Part shown: positions 8,001-15,571 of the stretch, piece by piece
How positions within the stretch are numbered: position 1 is the first letter of the stretch
How the letters are laid out: each line of letters opens with the position of its first letter
Assembly: GCA_964593905.1 (NCBI GenBank)
Contig: CAZQLE010000042.1
Coordinates: 1 to 23,186 of the forward strand
Length of the DNA: 23,186 nucleotides
Source: CAZQLE01 sp964593905
Lineage (GTDB): Bacteria > Chloroflexota > Anaerolineae > Anaerolineales > Anaerolineaceae
Direction of reading: 5' to 3'
Position numbers and translations under genes: made by a program
Notes under the pieces: generated by a model
What the model was told of the DNA's origin: nothing
Database searches by the model: none
Seen by the model: the letters and a program-made list of their open reading frames with translations, nothing else

Positions 8001-10228
8001 AAGATGCCAGCGTGCAGATCAACGTGCTGGCCAATGACAATGATAGCGACACCCCGCTGGCCGGCCAGCCGGTTTACCCCGTCACCCCGCCGGCGCATGG
8101 CTCGGCCGCATGGGATAATACCGTACGCCGTTTCACCTATACCCCGACAGCCGATTTTAACGGCGATGATACGTTCACTTACCAGGTGGGCGACGGCCTG
8201 TTGAGCGCTTTGGCCAGGGTGGATATCACGGTCAACCCGGTGGATGATGCGCCGGTGGCCAACGACGACAGCGCCACCACCGCAGAAGACACCCCGGTCA
8301 CGGTGGATGTACTGGCCAATGATGTGGATGTGGATGGCGACACCCTGACCGCCACGCCGCTGCAGAACCCGCAGCACGGCTCGCTTGTGGTCAACCCCGA
8401 TAAAACCATCGACTACACCCCCAACCTTAACTACCACGGCGCCGATGGCTTTACCTACACCCTCTCAGATGGCACCTCCACCCGCACCGCCGCGGTGACG
8501 CTGACCGTCACATCGGTCAACGACGCTCCGGGCGCGGCCAACAACGCCTATCAGGTCAGCGAAGACGAAACCCTGACCGTGGCCGCCGCGCAAGGTGTGC
8601 TGGCCAATGATGTGGATGTGGATGGCGACAGCCTGACCGCCGAACTGGTGAGCGGCCCGAATCACGGCGCGCTAACCCTCAACGCCGACGGCAGCTTCAC
8701 CTACACCCCCACGGCCAACTTTGACGAAAGCGACAGCTTCACCTACACCGCAACAGATGGCGCGCTCGACTCGAACATCGCAACCGTGACCATCACGGTC
8801 AACCCGGTCAACGATGCTCCGGTGGCCGTGATCGATTCACTCGCGGTCGATGAAGATGTCACCCTCACGGCTGCCGCACCGGGCATTCTGGGCAATGACA
8901 CCGATACCGAAAGCGATGCGCTGAGCGCCGTTCTGGTGACCAACGTTCAACACGGCAGCCTGACCCTCAACGCCAACGGCAGCCTGAGCTACACCCCCAC
9001 GGCCAACTTCTACGGCAGCGATGGTTTCACCTACTATGCTCAAGACGCCCCCGGTGCGCAGTCGCTGGCAGTGGCGGTTAGTATCACCGTCAATGCAGTC
9101 AACGATGCCCCGCTCGCAGTCACCGATTCTTACACCATTCCGCCCATGGACAACCCGGCGCTAACCATCAACATGGCCAACGGCGTGCTGGCCAACGACA
9201 GCGATGTGGATGCCGATACCCTGACGGCGCACCTGGTCACCGATGTAGCCCACGGCAGCCTGACCCTGAACAACAACGGCAGTTTCAGCTATACCGCAGC
9301 AGCCGGCTACGGCGGAGATGACAGCTTCACCTATCGCGCCTATGACGGCACGGTCTACACCGACCCGGTGCTGGTGCGAATCTTCCAATCACCGCCCAGT
9401 GCCGACCCTCATTTTGACCAGACCGGCTTCACGTGCAGCGGTGATACGCTGTGCTACACACCAGGGATGCTGCTGACCCTGGTGCCCGACCGGGAGGATG
9501 CCCATGTGCATTACCGCTTCAACGGCGGCAGCTATCAAGAATATACTGCGCCGGTCGAAATCACCACCCCCGGCCAGTATGTGCTGGACTATTATGCCGA
9601 GGTGGGCGCTGTAGATCCGCCCTTCCGCGGCGACGATCAGACCCTGACCTTTAACGTCACCGCCATTGCCAGCCCGCCGGTTGAAAACGGCTTTAACAGC
9701 AGCCCCGATAACAGCCCGCCGGGCAGCGGCTGGAGCGGTTCGGCGCGCAGCAGCAATTATGTGGTGGTGGGCGGCGAGGTGGAAGTTGGTAGCGGCGGAC
9801 CGTTGTATTGGAACCAGCTTCTGAGCGCCAACCAGGAAGCCTACGTGACCTTTACCGAACTGGGTACGCGCGCCTCGCACGGGCTTTTGCTCAAGGTGCA
9901 GGGCCGCAGCCCGGCCTGGTACAGCGGCGCGATTCGTGTAATTTATGACGCGCGCGTCAGGCGCATTCTGGTGCAGGCCGTGCAGCCCGGCCGTTCGCTG
10001 CGCACCCTGCGCAGTTACAATGCCACCCTGTCGGCCGGCGACACCCTGAGCGCGCAGGCCCATGCCGATGGCACGGTCGAGGTCTTCCACAACTGGGCCT
10101 CGCTCGGCACCACCTTTGCCGGAAAATACTTTGTCAACCGCAGCGGTTACAGCGGCGTGTGGGTGTTTGGCCCCACCGCCGGCGATGCCGCCTTTGATGA
10201 TTTTGGCGCGGGGAGCTTTACCCCGTAA
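5009..10228 (+). CDS. Giant secreted mosaic surface protein: DUF2341, beta-propeller, LamG-like, DUF11-like and cadherin-like repeats
   Basis: This 1739-residue protein has a Sec signal peptide (basic start, hydrophobic 8-22, cleavage likely after AQA at 28). In order: a DUF2341-like module (about 37-145); a five-bladed-propeller-like region (about 165-430) with recurring DPF/DPW motifs (DPFLLRD, DPFLFQS, DPWAMQV) like GH43/GH32/GH130 enzymes; a LamG/concanavalin-like module (about 445-642); two DUF11/CARDB-like modules (about 668-775, 783-870); six cadherin-like repeats of about 95 residues starting DAPVANDD or similar (about 888-1460), each with a calcium-type VLANDxDxDxD motif; a chitobiase C-terminal-like module (about 1463-1550); and a final beta-rich module to the end. 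No LPXTG or C-terminal membrane helix is visible. GAGGAG six bases before the ATG supports the start. It probably binds or acts on extracellular polysaccharide; catalysis is unproven. Confidence 0.85.
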   Translation: MKPHLRLFSIVFTTLLLVSFLPIPSAQAAPLAMPLDNWMDTDWGLRRAFTVSNPCAVEQTDYQVLLTLGSDSLDWSKVLADGSDLRVTAADQITRIPFWIESIDTGAQSAKLWLKIPVLPAAGTTLYLYYDNPTPRFSDVYPAPPAGPFTRRGQLSIIGTLPVSDVFDIGYPYFLDSNKTFYTPVAYQSGSTSNIHVIQTTNPDTIAWGWIPATSPITGGADPFLLRDSGTWYIFYTDVTDPANTAIRVVTSTTSVMTGYGAPVDVLLPTETWEGTRVQDPFLFQSGTQWVLLYKGINAAGLEQIGYATAASLVGPWTKYAANPVIIPGAAYDAAGVSDPWAMQVRDEFYIGYTALSSAGAAAQIALASTTDWAVFNKQGVVFTPGTAGGFDAAGVSGGGVVRYGADDYLFYTGVNASGIQRMGFATMPVLKPVLLANQAADVFDFVDDFSGAGLNPAAWTTSISPAGGASSAAVADGVLTLTGRSLSGNAGAIHATAAGGFETNTRIEARLRHLDADLDGAGSPVDSAFELGLIRSSTDNIIRVLDSPDPLVYSVSTNANGGPISYTDTATAFDANWHTFGIQRSASGEAVYTRDGANLATLGPAGTPTGTLQPWLRAYASGSIPVSRLEVDWVRVYKYCGDVTVTPGAQETAPNTFNSSVPPTVRKIPRVIVTKTAPPYVRKGSPINFTIQLNNIGTRSIEVKRIFDKLAPGCSLETQFSVYSASEFPDPPFPRVNYPTNVSYACSLTAVNDLTNTVLVEYIAYTGDPYAMLWADVAVDVIDPALSVAINPPSATLTSGSTLFMTVTVTNTGDSRINSINLTNTEFPACALSVGDLNAGQSRSLLCSSPALSVDLGHTTTAAGTDLAGLAVTADAAGSVTISGTPVNNPPDAVNDTAMTDEDIPVNVDVLENDTDIDTAKSALDVIVITPPVKGQAVWDSTNRVFLYTPAANTNGADSFTYRISDGTTNDTATVDLTVNAVDDAPVANDDTASLNEDASVQINVLANDNDSDTPLAGQPVYPVTPPAHGSAAWDNTVRRFTYTPTADFNGDDTFTYQVGDGLLSALARVDITVNPVDDAPVANDDSATTAEDTPVTVDVLANDVDVDGDTLTATPLQNPQHGSLVVNPDKTIDYTPNLNYHGADGFTYTLSDGTSTRTAAVTLTVTSVNDAPGAANNAYQVSEDETLTVAAAQGVLANDVDVDGDSLTAELVSGPNHGALTLNADGSFTYTPTANFDESDSFTYTATDGALDSNIATVTITVNPVNDAPVAVIDSLAVDEDVTLTAAAPGILGNDTDTESDALSAVLVTNVQHGSLTLNANGSLSYTPTANFYGSDGFTYYAQDAPGAQSLAVAVSITVNAVNDAPLAVTDSYTIPPMDNPALTINMANGVLANDSDVDADTLTAHLVTDVAHGSLTLNNNGSFSYTAAAGYGGDDSFTYRAYDGTVYTDPVLVRIFQSPPSADPHFDQTGFTCSGDTLCYTPGMLLTLVPDREDAHVHYRFNGGSYQEYTAPVEITTPGQYVLDYYAEVGAVDPPFRGDDQTLTFNVTAIASPPVENGFNSSPDNSPPGSGWSGSARSSNYVVVGGEVEVGSGGPLYWNQLLSANQEAYVTFTELGTRASHGLLLKVQGRSPAWYSGAIRVIYDARVRRILVQAVQPGRSLRTLRSYNATLSAGDTLSAQAHADGTVEVFHNWASLGTTFAGKYFVNRSGYSGVWVFGPTAGDAAFDDFGAGSFTP
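8312..8630 (+). repeat. Near-identical in-frame direct repeats in the cadherin-like region
   Basis: A 31-base block at 8312-8342 recurs exactly at 8600-8630, 288 bases (96 codons) on. The similarity continues after one mismatch for another 10 bases. A further pair, roughly 8667-8722 and 8953-9010, is also close (both contain CTCAACGCC and ACACCCCCACGGCCAACTT). They encode the VLANDVDVDGD and LTLNADGS/TPTANF parts of neighbouring repeats. In-frame recombination could add or remove a unit, and short reads may misassemble here. Confidence 0.8.
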
Positions 10229-10257
10229 CTTAGCCCCGCCCCGAGTGAATGTTCTTT

Positions 10258-10286
10258 CGCAGCCGCGGTCAATGACCGCGGCTGCG
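10258..10286 (+). terminator. Intrinsic terminator after the surface protein gene
   Basis: A perfect 13-base stem (CGCAGCCGCGGTC with GACCGCGGCTGCG) with a three-base AAT loop is followed by GCTTTTC. It lies 30 bases after the stop at 10228, so the giant gene is probably transcribed alone. Confidence 0.85.
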
Positions 10287-10360
10287 GCTTTTCACCGCCC
10301 AACCAGCTGAACACAGCGGGCACGGCTTTTACAGGCCACTTGCCCGCTGCAAGGTTTTTT

Positions 10361-10396
10361 CTCCCCGCATGACGGCGTTTTTTTTGCCGTCGGGAG
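10361..10396 (+). promoter_or_regulatory. T-loop hairpin in the region before the acyltransferase gene
   Basis: GACGGC (10371-10376) and GCCGTC (10386-10391) pair around a nine-base loop that is almost all T. The stem can be extended outside a five-base bulge by CTCCC (10361-10365) with GGGAG (10392-10396). It may be a second terminator or a leader structure. The rest of 10287-10503 shows no gene; a TACAAT (10473-10478) could be a -10 box, with no convincing -35. Confidence 0.4.
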
Positions 10397-10503
10397 GGGC
10401 CATGCACCAGAGTAACCGTGAGGCCGCGGGGTGCAGATCAAAAACACAACGGCAAAAGCTGTCTGATCGGTGTACAATGGAATTGGATGAGAATGCGTTC
10501 AAT

Positions 10504-11412
10504 ATGAGCACACAGGCTTCCAGTTTTCGCTCAATGCGGGGCTTATTCGCCAGTCGAGAAGTTTCCCGCCTGATCATCCGGTTGGCTGGTCAACTGCCTC
10601 GTTCAACAGGCAGAGCCATTGCCCGTCAGATCGGACGCTGGTTCAGCCTGTTTCATAACGCTGAACCCGTTCAAGCCGTGCGGGCCAACCAGAAAATTGC
10701 CGCCAGCACCCCACTCAGCCCCCGCGAACTCAATCACAGAACCGCAGCCGTGTTTGCCCGTGCCGGCCAATGTCTGTTTGATAATTATTACTTCATCAAC
10801 CATCCCGACCAGGCAAAGGCGGTGGTTGATCTTTCGGCCGGTTTCGAAGAAGTGATCGAACGCTCTCTATCGCACCGCAAGGCTTGCATTCTGGCCGTGG
10901 TGCACACCAGCAATTTTGATCTGGCCGGGCAGGCTGCCATCCGGCGCGGCATGGAAATTCAGATCCTATCGGTGGCAAACCCCAACGGGGCCTATCAAGA
11001 GCAAAACCGGCTGCGCGAAGAACGGGGCTTTATCATGACCCCCGCCTCGCCCGAAGCACTGCGCCAGGCAGCGCAACGACTGCGCGCCGGCGGGGTGGTG
11101 GCCTTTGGCGTCGACCGGCCCTTCGCCGAAGGGACCTACCGCCCCCAGTTTTTCGGCCGCCCGGCAGCGCTTCCGGTTGCGCATGTGCGCATGGCGCTGC
11201 GGTTTCAAATTCCAATTTTCCTGGTTGGCTGCCGCACAAAACCGAATGACCGCTATGAACTGCACGCTTCAGAGCCGTTTCAGATGCTGCATCTGAACGA
11301 TCCAGATGAAGAGATCCTCTTCAATGCCGGGCGAATTCTGGGCGCAGCGCAAACCTGGATCCAGACCGCGCCCGAAGAGTGGGCGATGTTTTTCCCGGTT
11401 TGGACACAATAA
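10504..11412 (+). CDS. LPLAT/HtrB-type acyltransferase (PIM acyltransferase-like)
   Basis: This 302-residue protein is of the lysophospholipid acyltransferase/HtrB superfamily, which moves acyl chains from acyl-CoA or acyl-ACP to a glycolipid or lysolipid at the cytoplasmic membrane face. The catalytic HX4D is visible as HTSNFD (His134, Asp139). FGVDRPF follows at 201-207, with a nearby FFGRPAALP (216-224) that matches the substrate-binding block of this family. The N-terminus is amphipathic, with no clear membrane anchor. The open frame reaches back to 10369, but I prefer ATG 10504 (weak GATGAGAA upstream); ATG 10477 is possible. It lies 43 bases before the CDP-alcohol phosphotransferase gene. 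This recalls actinobacterial loci in which phosphatidylinositol synthase and a PIM acyltransferase are adjacent. The true acceptor is unknown. Confidence 0.75.
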   Translation: MSTQASSFRSMRGLFASREVSRLIIRLAGQLPRSTGRAIARQIGRWFSLFHNAEPVQAVRANQKIAASTPLSPRELNHRTAAVFARAGQCLFDNYYFINHPDQAKAVVDLSAGFEEVIERSLSHRKACILAVVHTSNFDLAGQAAIRRGMEIQILSVANPNGAYQEQNRLREERGFIMTPASPEALRQAAQRLRAGGVVAFGVDRPFAEGTYRPQFFGRPAALPVAHVRMALRFQIPIFLVGCRTKPNDRYELHASEPFQMLHLNDPDEEILFNAGRILGAAQTWIQTAPEEWAMFFPVWTQ

Positions 11413-11455
11413 CGGAACATTTGGTCATCGGCGGGGTTAACGGTTTGGAGGGAAT

Positions 11456-12247
11456 ATGACTGACGCACAAAAGCATACACGGGTAAATGATATTTTACTG
11501 GGTCCGCTGGAGCGGCCGGCTTTGAAATGGTTCTCCGAACACATGCCGCGCTGGGTTAACTCAGACATGCTCAGCATTCTGGGGCTGCTGGGGGGCCTGA
11601 TGACCGGGATCAGTTACTTTCTCACCCGCCAATCGCCCGATTTTTTGTGGCTGGCCAGCCTGGGGCTGGTGATTAACTGGTTTGGCGACAGTCTGGATGG
11701 CACCCTGGCGCGCTACCGGCATGAAGAACGTCCTCGCTATGGCTATTTCATCGATCACACCATCGATACGGTGATCGCCACCGCCATTTTAATTGGCCTG
11801 GGCTTCTCGGCCTATGTTAATACCTCGGTGGCGCTGCTGACGCTGATTGCCTATTTGATGATGGAGATTCTGGTCTATCTGTATACATTTGTCGATAATG
11901 TATTTCAGATCTCTTTCTGGAAGATTGGCCCGACCGAAATTCGGGTCATGTTAATCGCGCTCAACACCGCCATTTATTTTTCGGGGGGGCTGGTGGTGCA
12001 GCTTGGCGCATGGCCGGTACGGCTGGGCAGCTTAATCGTCGGTCTGCTGGGGGTCTTAATGCTGGTGGCGTTTATCGTCTTCTCAACCCAGCGGGCCATG
12101 AAACTGGCGCGTGAAGATGAAGCCGCCCGCGAACGCCGCCGGCTTAAAGAGCAGGAACGCCTGACCAAACGGGAACAACGCGAAGCCCGCAAAACCCGGC
12201 CGCAGGGCGAAAATATTCAACACCGCGAAGGTAAAACGATCAGTTAG
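11456..12247 (+). CDS. CDP-alcohol phosphatidyltransferase
   Basis: This 263-residue membrane enzyme condenses a CDP-linked lipid with an alcohol to make a phospholipid. The family signature is complete: Asp78, Asp81, Gly82, Ala85, Arg86, Gly96, Asp100 and Asp104 (within GDSLDGTLAR and GYFIDHTID). Several hydrophobic helices span about 36-75 and 107-213, followed by an unusual highly charged tail (about 215-263, rich in Arg, Lys and Glu). The start is well supported by GGAGGG six bases upstream. The acceptor alcohol (inositol phosphate, glycerol phosphate or another) cannot be read from sequence. Placement directly after an LPLAT-type acyltransferase suggests a phosphoinositide or related glycolipid, by analogy with actinobacteria. 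The charged tail may bind membrane or nucleic acid, or may be only a linker. Confidence 0.88.
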   Translation: MTDAQKHTRVNDILLGPLERPALKWFSEHMPRWVNSDMLSILGLLGGLMTGISYFLTRQSPDFLWLASLGLVINWFGDSLDGTLARYRHEERPRYGYFIDHTIDTVIATAILIGLGFSAYVNTSVALLTLIAYLMMEILVYLYTFVDNVFQISFWKIGPTEIRVMLIALNTAIYFSGGLVVQLGAWPVRLGSLIVGLLGVLMLVAFIVFSTQRAMKLAREDEAARERRRLKEQERLTKREQREARKTRPQGENIQHREGKTIS

Positions 12248-12320
12248 CCAAAAAAAATAAATAACAGCGCTGCTGCGCCCGGATTCCCCTGGGCAAAGGT
12301 GATGTAAGGATTAAAAAAAA

Positions 12321-12349
12321 TAGAGCCGCTGCGTGATGCAGCGGCTCTA
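12321..12349 (-). terminator. Intrinsic terminator of clpC
   Basis: A perfect 12-base stem (TAGAGCCGCTGC with GCAGCGGCTCTA, loop GTGAT) is followed on the minus strand by eight T residues (12313-12320). It begins 12 bases after the clpC stop. On the plus strand no T-run follows, so it serves mainly clpC although the CDP-alcohol phosphotransferase gene converges on it. Confidence 0.9.
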
Positions 12350-12361
12350 AAAGTTTGGGAA

Positions 12362-14854
12362 TTACAGCGCCGGCTCTTGCTGGGGCACGGCGTCTTGCGG
12401 CTCTTCACGGCGCAAGACCAACTGGCCGTTCTCAACCGCATCCACCAAAATCGTGTCGCCGTCTTTGAACTCGTGCGCCAGAAGCTGGTCAGAGAGCACA
12501 TCCTCCACCTTCTGCTGAATCACACGGCGCAGCGGGCGGGCGCCCATATCAGGGTCAAAGCCCTCGCTTGCCAGCACATCCAGCGCAGCACCGGTTGCAG
12601 TCAGGCTGATGTTATGTTCTTTCAACCGCTCGGCCACCTTCTCCAGTTCCAGGTTCACAATCTGGCGAATGTCGCTGCGGTTCAAAGAGCGGAAGACAAT
12701 CATCGCATCCAGACGGTTGAGGAACTCGGGGCGGAAGACGCGCTTGAGCGAATCGGTCAGCTTTTTGCGCATCTCTTCATATTCCATGCGCTCTTCGGTC
12801 ACCGTGTCGCGCGTCAGGGCAAAGCCCAGCGAGCTCTGGCGTTTGATCATGTCGGCCCCGATATTGGAGGTCATGACGATGATCGCATTGCGGAAGTCGA
12901 CCTTGTGGCCCTTGGCATCGGATAGATGGCCCTCTTCCATGATCTGCAGCAGCATATTATGCGCTTCAGGATGCGCTTTTTCAATTTCGTCAAACACCAC
13001 AATCGAATAGGGACGGCGGCGAATGGCCTCGGTAAGCTGGCCGGCTTCTTCATAGCCGACATATCCCGGAGGCGCCCCCACCAGACGGCTGACCGTATGG
13101 CGCTCCATAAACTCAGACATGTCGAACTGAATCAGCGCTTCTTCGCTGCCAAACAGGAACTTTGCCAGCGCCTTGGTCAGCTCGGTCTTGCCTACCCCCG
13201 TGGGGCCAAGGAACATGAAGGAGCCAATCGGGCGGCGCGGGTCTTTGAGACCCGAGCGGGCGCGGCGGACAGCCTTCGAGATGTTAATTACGGCTTCTTC
13301 CTGGCCAATGATATGGGCGCGCAGCTCGTTTTCCATGTTCAGCAGCCGCACCGATTCTTCGGTAGCCATCTGCATCACCGGAACACCAGTCCACATCGAC
13401 ACCACTTCGGCGATATCATCCGAAGAAACCACCGGGCTGCTTTCGCGGTCCCATTTGCCGCGCAATTCATCCAACTGCCGCTCCAACTCCGATTCGCGCA
13501 GACGCAGTTCCTGCACATCATCGTTGCGGCCGTCTTCCATGGCCAGGTTCAGGTTCTGGCGCACATCGCGCAGTTCATTCATCACTTCTTTGGTGGCGCG
13601 GGCCGAAGGGCTTTTATACATGCGCACCCGCGACGAGGCTTCGTCGATCAGGTCGATGGCCTTATCGGGCAAAAAGCGTTCGCTGACATAGCGCGAAGAC
13701 AGGCGCACAGCCGAGTCGAGCGCATCATCCGAGATGTTCAGACGGTGGTGCTCTTCATAGGCTTTGCGGATGCCGCGCAGAATCTGAATGGCTTCATCCA
13801 CCGAAGGCTCGTTGACCACAATCGGTTGGAAACGGCGTTCGAGCGCGGCGTCGCTTTCAATATGCTTGCGGTACTCTTCCAGCGTGGTGGCGCCGATCAC
13901 CTGCAGCTCGCCCCGTGAAAGGGCCGGCTTGAGAATATTGGCAGCATCGACCGAGGAACCGGCCGCACCAGCGCCCACCAGCATGTGTACCTCATCAATG
14001 AAGAGGATGGCGCCGGAAGACTTAAGCTCATCGATCACCCGCTTAAGACGCTCTTCAAACTGGCCGCGATACATGGTGCCCGCCACCAGCGAACCGACAT
14101 CCAACTGGAGCACACGCTTATCCAACAACAGCGCCGGCACATCGCCTTCGATGATGCGCTGGGCAAGACCCTCCACAATGGCGGTCTTTCCCACACCGGG
14201 TTCACCGATCAGAGCCGGGTTGTTCTTGGTGCGCCGCGCCAAAATCTGAATGACGCGTTCAATTTCCATCTGGCGGCCAATGACCGGGTCCAGCTTGCCT
14301 TCTTCGGCCTTGGAGGTTAAATCTACCGCCAGTTGGTCTACCAGCGGGGTTTTGCTCTGCTCTTTGGCTTTTTCTTTGTTGGTCGAAGCCTGCGGTCCCC
14401 CGGCAGGGGCAGTGCTGCCTTCTTGCAGCACACGACGCGTCTGGCGGCGGATCTGCTCGGGGGTGACCCCCAGCTTGCGCAGCACTTCGGCGGCGTTGCC
14501 TTCGCTTGAATTAACCAGCCCCAGCAGCAGATGCTCAGTACCGATATAGTGGTGCCCCATCCGGCGAGCCTCTTCAATGGCCTCTTCCAACACCTGTTGG
14601 ACGCCGGCAGAGAGATCGATCTTACCCCCGCGATATTGGCCGAACCCGCTAACCCGGTCAACCATCTCACGTAACCGTTCGGGTTCCAACCCCAGTTCAC
14701 GCAAAACACGGCCTGCCACGCCGCCTTCTTCTTCAATCAGGCCCATCAGCAGGTGCTCTGTATTAATACTTTCCTGGCGGGTGCGTTCTGCTTCCTGGTG
14801 AGCCAGGCTCAAAACACGCCGCGCGCGTTGTGTAAAACGTTCCATTCCAGCCAT
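12362..14854 (-). CDS. clpC: ATP-dependent Clp protease ATPase subunit ClpC
   Basis: This 830-residue class I Hsp100 unfoldase feeds proteins to ClpP. In order: double Clp-N repeats (about 4-145), first AAA+ module with Walker A GEPGVGKT (217-224), Walker B ILFIDE (283-288) and ALERRF arginine pair; a short M/UVR-type middle domain (about 420-470), which marks ClpC rather than ClpA (too long) or ClpB (too short here); second AAA+ module with GPTGVGKT (550-557), VVFDE (619-623), and the ClpP-docking LGF loop at 676-678; then the D2-small domain ending about 810. MAGMERF at 14854 is chosen because GGAGG is nine bases upstream. The gene stands alone; no ctsR, mcsA or mcsB lies beside it and no CtsR heptamer repeat is seen upstream. 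Confidence 0.97.
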   Translation of the reverse strand: MAGMERFTQRARRVLSLAHQEAERTRQESINTEHLLMGLIEEEGGVAGRVLRELGLEPERLREMVDRVSGFGQYRGGKIDLSAGVQQVLEEAIEEARRMGHHYIGTEHLLLGLVNSSEGNAAEVLRKLGVTPEQIRRQTRRVLQEGSTAPAGGPQASTNKEKAKEQSKTPLVDQLAVDLTSKAEEGKLDPVIGRQMEIERVIQILARRTKNNPALIGEPGVGKTAIVEGLAQRIIEGDVPALLLDKRVLQLDVGSLVAGTMYRGQFEERLKRVIDELKSSGAILFIDEVHMLVGAGAAGSSVDAANILKPALSRGELQVIGATTLEEYRKHIESDAALERRFQPIVVNEPSVDEAIQILRGIRKAYEEHHRLNISDDALDSAVRLSSRYVSERFLPDKAIDLIDEASSRVRMYKSPSARATKEVMNELRDVRQNLNLAMEDGRNDDVQELRLRESELERQLDELRGKWDRESSPVVSSDDIAEVVSMWTGVPVMQMATEESVRLLNMENELRAHIIGQEEAVINISKAVRRARSGLKDPRRPIGSFMFLGPTGVGKTELTKALAKFLFGSEEALIQFDMSEFMERHTVSRLVGAPPGYVGYEEAGQLTEAIRRRPYSIVVFDEIEKAHPEAHNMLLQIMEEGHLSDAKGHKVDFRNAIIVMTSNIGADMIKRQSSLGFALTRDTVTEERMEYEEMRKKLTDSLKRVFRPEFLNRLDAMIVFRSLNRSDIRQIVNLELEKVAERLKEHNISLTATGAALDVLASEGFDPDMGARPLRRVIQQKVEDVLSDQLLAHEFKDGDTILVDAVENGQLVLRREEPQDAVPQQEPAL

Positions 14855-15107
14855 TTGGAGATACCTCCTTTGCTCAAAAATGAGCTCTTCTCCGTCCAGG
14901 GTATGCCAGCGATTGGTCGATTCTCCAGGAAGAAGGCCGCTTGCCTTCGTTTTTACTCTTCCAAAGATGGCGATTGCTCACCGCATTTCTATAATAATTG
15001 TTAAACGAATTCTACCAGAGTTTCGGATAATTCTCCTCCTCTTATCGGGTGATTGTACAGGTTTTTTTATAAGAAAAGTATTAGAAATTGTTTTATAGCC
15101 TGACCGG
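14855..15107. other. AT-rich intergenic region upstream of clpC
   Basis: About 250 bases with no credible gene. It should contain the clpC promoter on the minus strand, but I see only weak candidates (a TATTAT near 14990-14998 and a TACAAT near 15055) without good -35 boxes. No CIRCE or CtsR-like operator is visible. Confidence 0.6.
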
Positions 15108-15407
15108 CACCAGCAGCAGAATCAGGTACGGTGGCAGCATCGCGCTGGCATCTCTCACCCCCGGCGCACCCAGGCGCATAACGCAGATCAGCCCGCTTCA
15201 CATATTATTGAATGAACCCGCCATCAGCCGGGCGCCCTCTGCGCCCAGATCAAGCGCAGAGCCAACGCATAGGGCCGGCGCCTGATGCACCTCCACCAGC
15301 GCAGTTGGCTGCCAGAGCCGCCTGATACCCGGCTTCTTTAAGCCCCTGACACAGGTTGATATCCGGTTGCACATCGCCGCGTGATCCGGATGGGGACTAC
15401 AATTATT
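15108..15407 (-). pseudogene. Decayed N-terminal fragment of a GT28/UGT-type glycosyltransferase
   Basis: Minus-strand translation around 15364-15387 gives GSRGDVQP followed by a QGLKEAGYQAALAAN-like stretch, the characteristic N-terminus of sterol/macrolide glucosyltransferases of family GT28 (GSRGDVQPxxxLxxGLxxAGHxVxLAT). The strand before it (IIVVPI) is in a different frame, so one base is lost or gained right at the motif. A TGA occurs about 50 codons on, and a later segment containing ALDLGAEGARLM lies in yet another frame. No start codon and no body of the enzyme remain. It is a relic, upstream of clpC and divergent from the Tad operon. Confidence 0.6.
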
Positions 15408-15463
15408 TCAGTGCACACTTCTCAGAAATGAAAACCTTCAAAAATTGTAAGTTAACGGGTCTA

Positions 15464-15499
15464 TATAATCCATTTGGATTGTTGTAGAATGATTATACT
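15464..15499 (+). promoter_or_regulatory. Possible promoter region of the Tad operon
   Basis: Two -10-like boxes, TATAAT (15464-15469) and TATACT (15494-15499), lie in a short AT-rich stretch 70-110 bases before the first Tad gene. TTTGGA (15473-15478) stands 15 bases before the second. Neither has an ideal -35, so an activator or another sigma factor is possible. Confidence 0.35.
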
Positions 15500-15571
15500 G
15501 TGATATGGGGGCTAAAATTTAAAAGCCGTTAGTGCCCGTTTTACTTTATTCGTCTTGTTAAGGGGGCAGCC

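Noticed and set aside
7670..9390. Regular direct repeats that could suggest a CRISPR array
   Set aside because: Units are about 280-290 bases, coding and in frame; they are cadherin-like protein domains, with no short repeat/spacer pattern.
9389..10090. Minus-strand open frame of 233 codons inside the giant surface gene
   Set aside because: Antisense to a gene with clear domain structure; no ribosome site or motif.
12926..13918. Long plus-strand open frame opposite clpC (330 codons)
   Set aside because: It lies wholly antisense to the well-supported clpC; composition is His/Arg/Gln-rich as expected of a shadow frame, with no motif.
14880..15098. Short plus-strand open frame in the region upstream of clpC
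   Set aside because: No ribosome site and no motif; probably chance in the promoter region.
15088..15285. Small plus-strand open frame as a possible Flp pilin before tadE
   Set aside because: No hydrophobic helix or Gly/Glu processing site; it overlaps the GT28 relic on the other strand.
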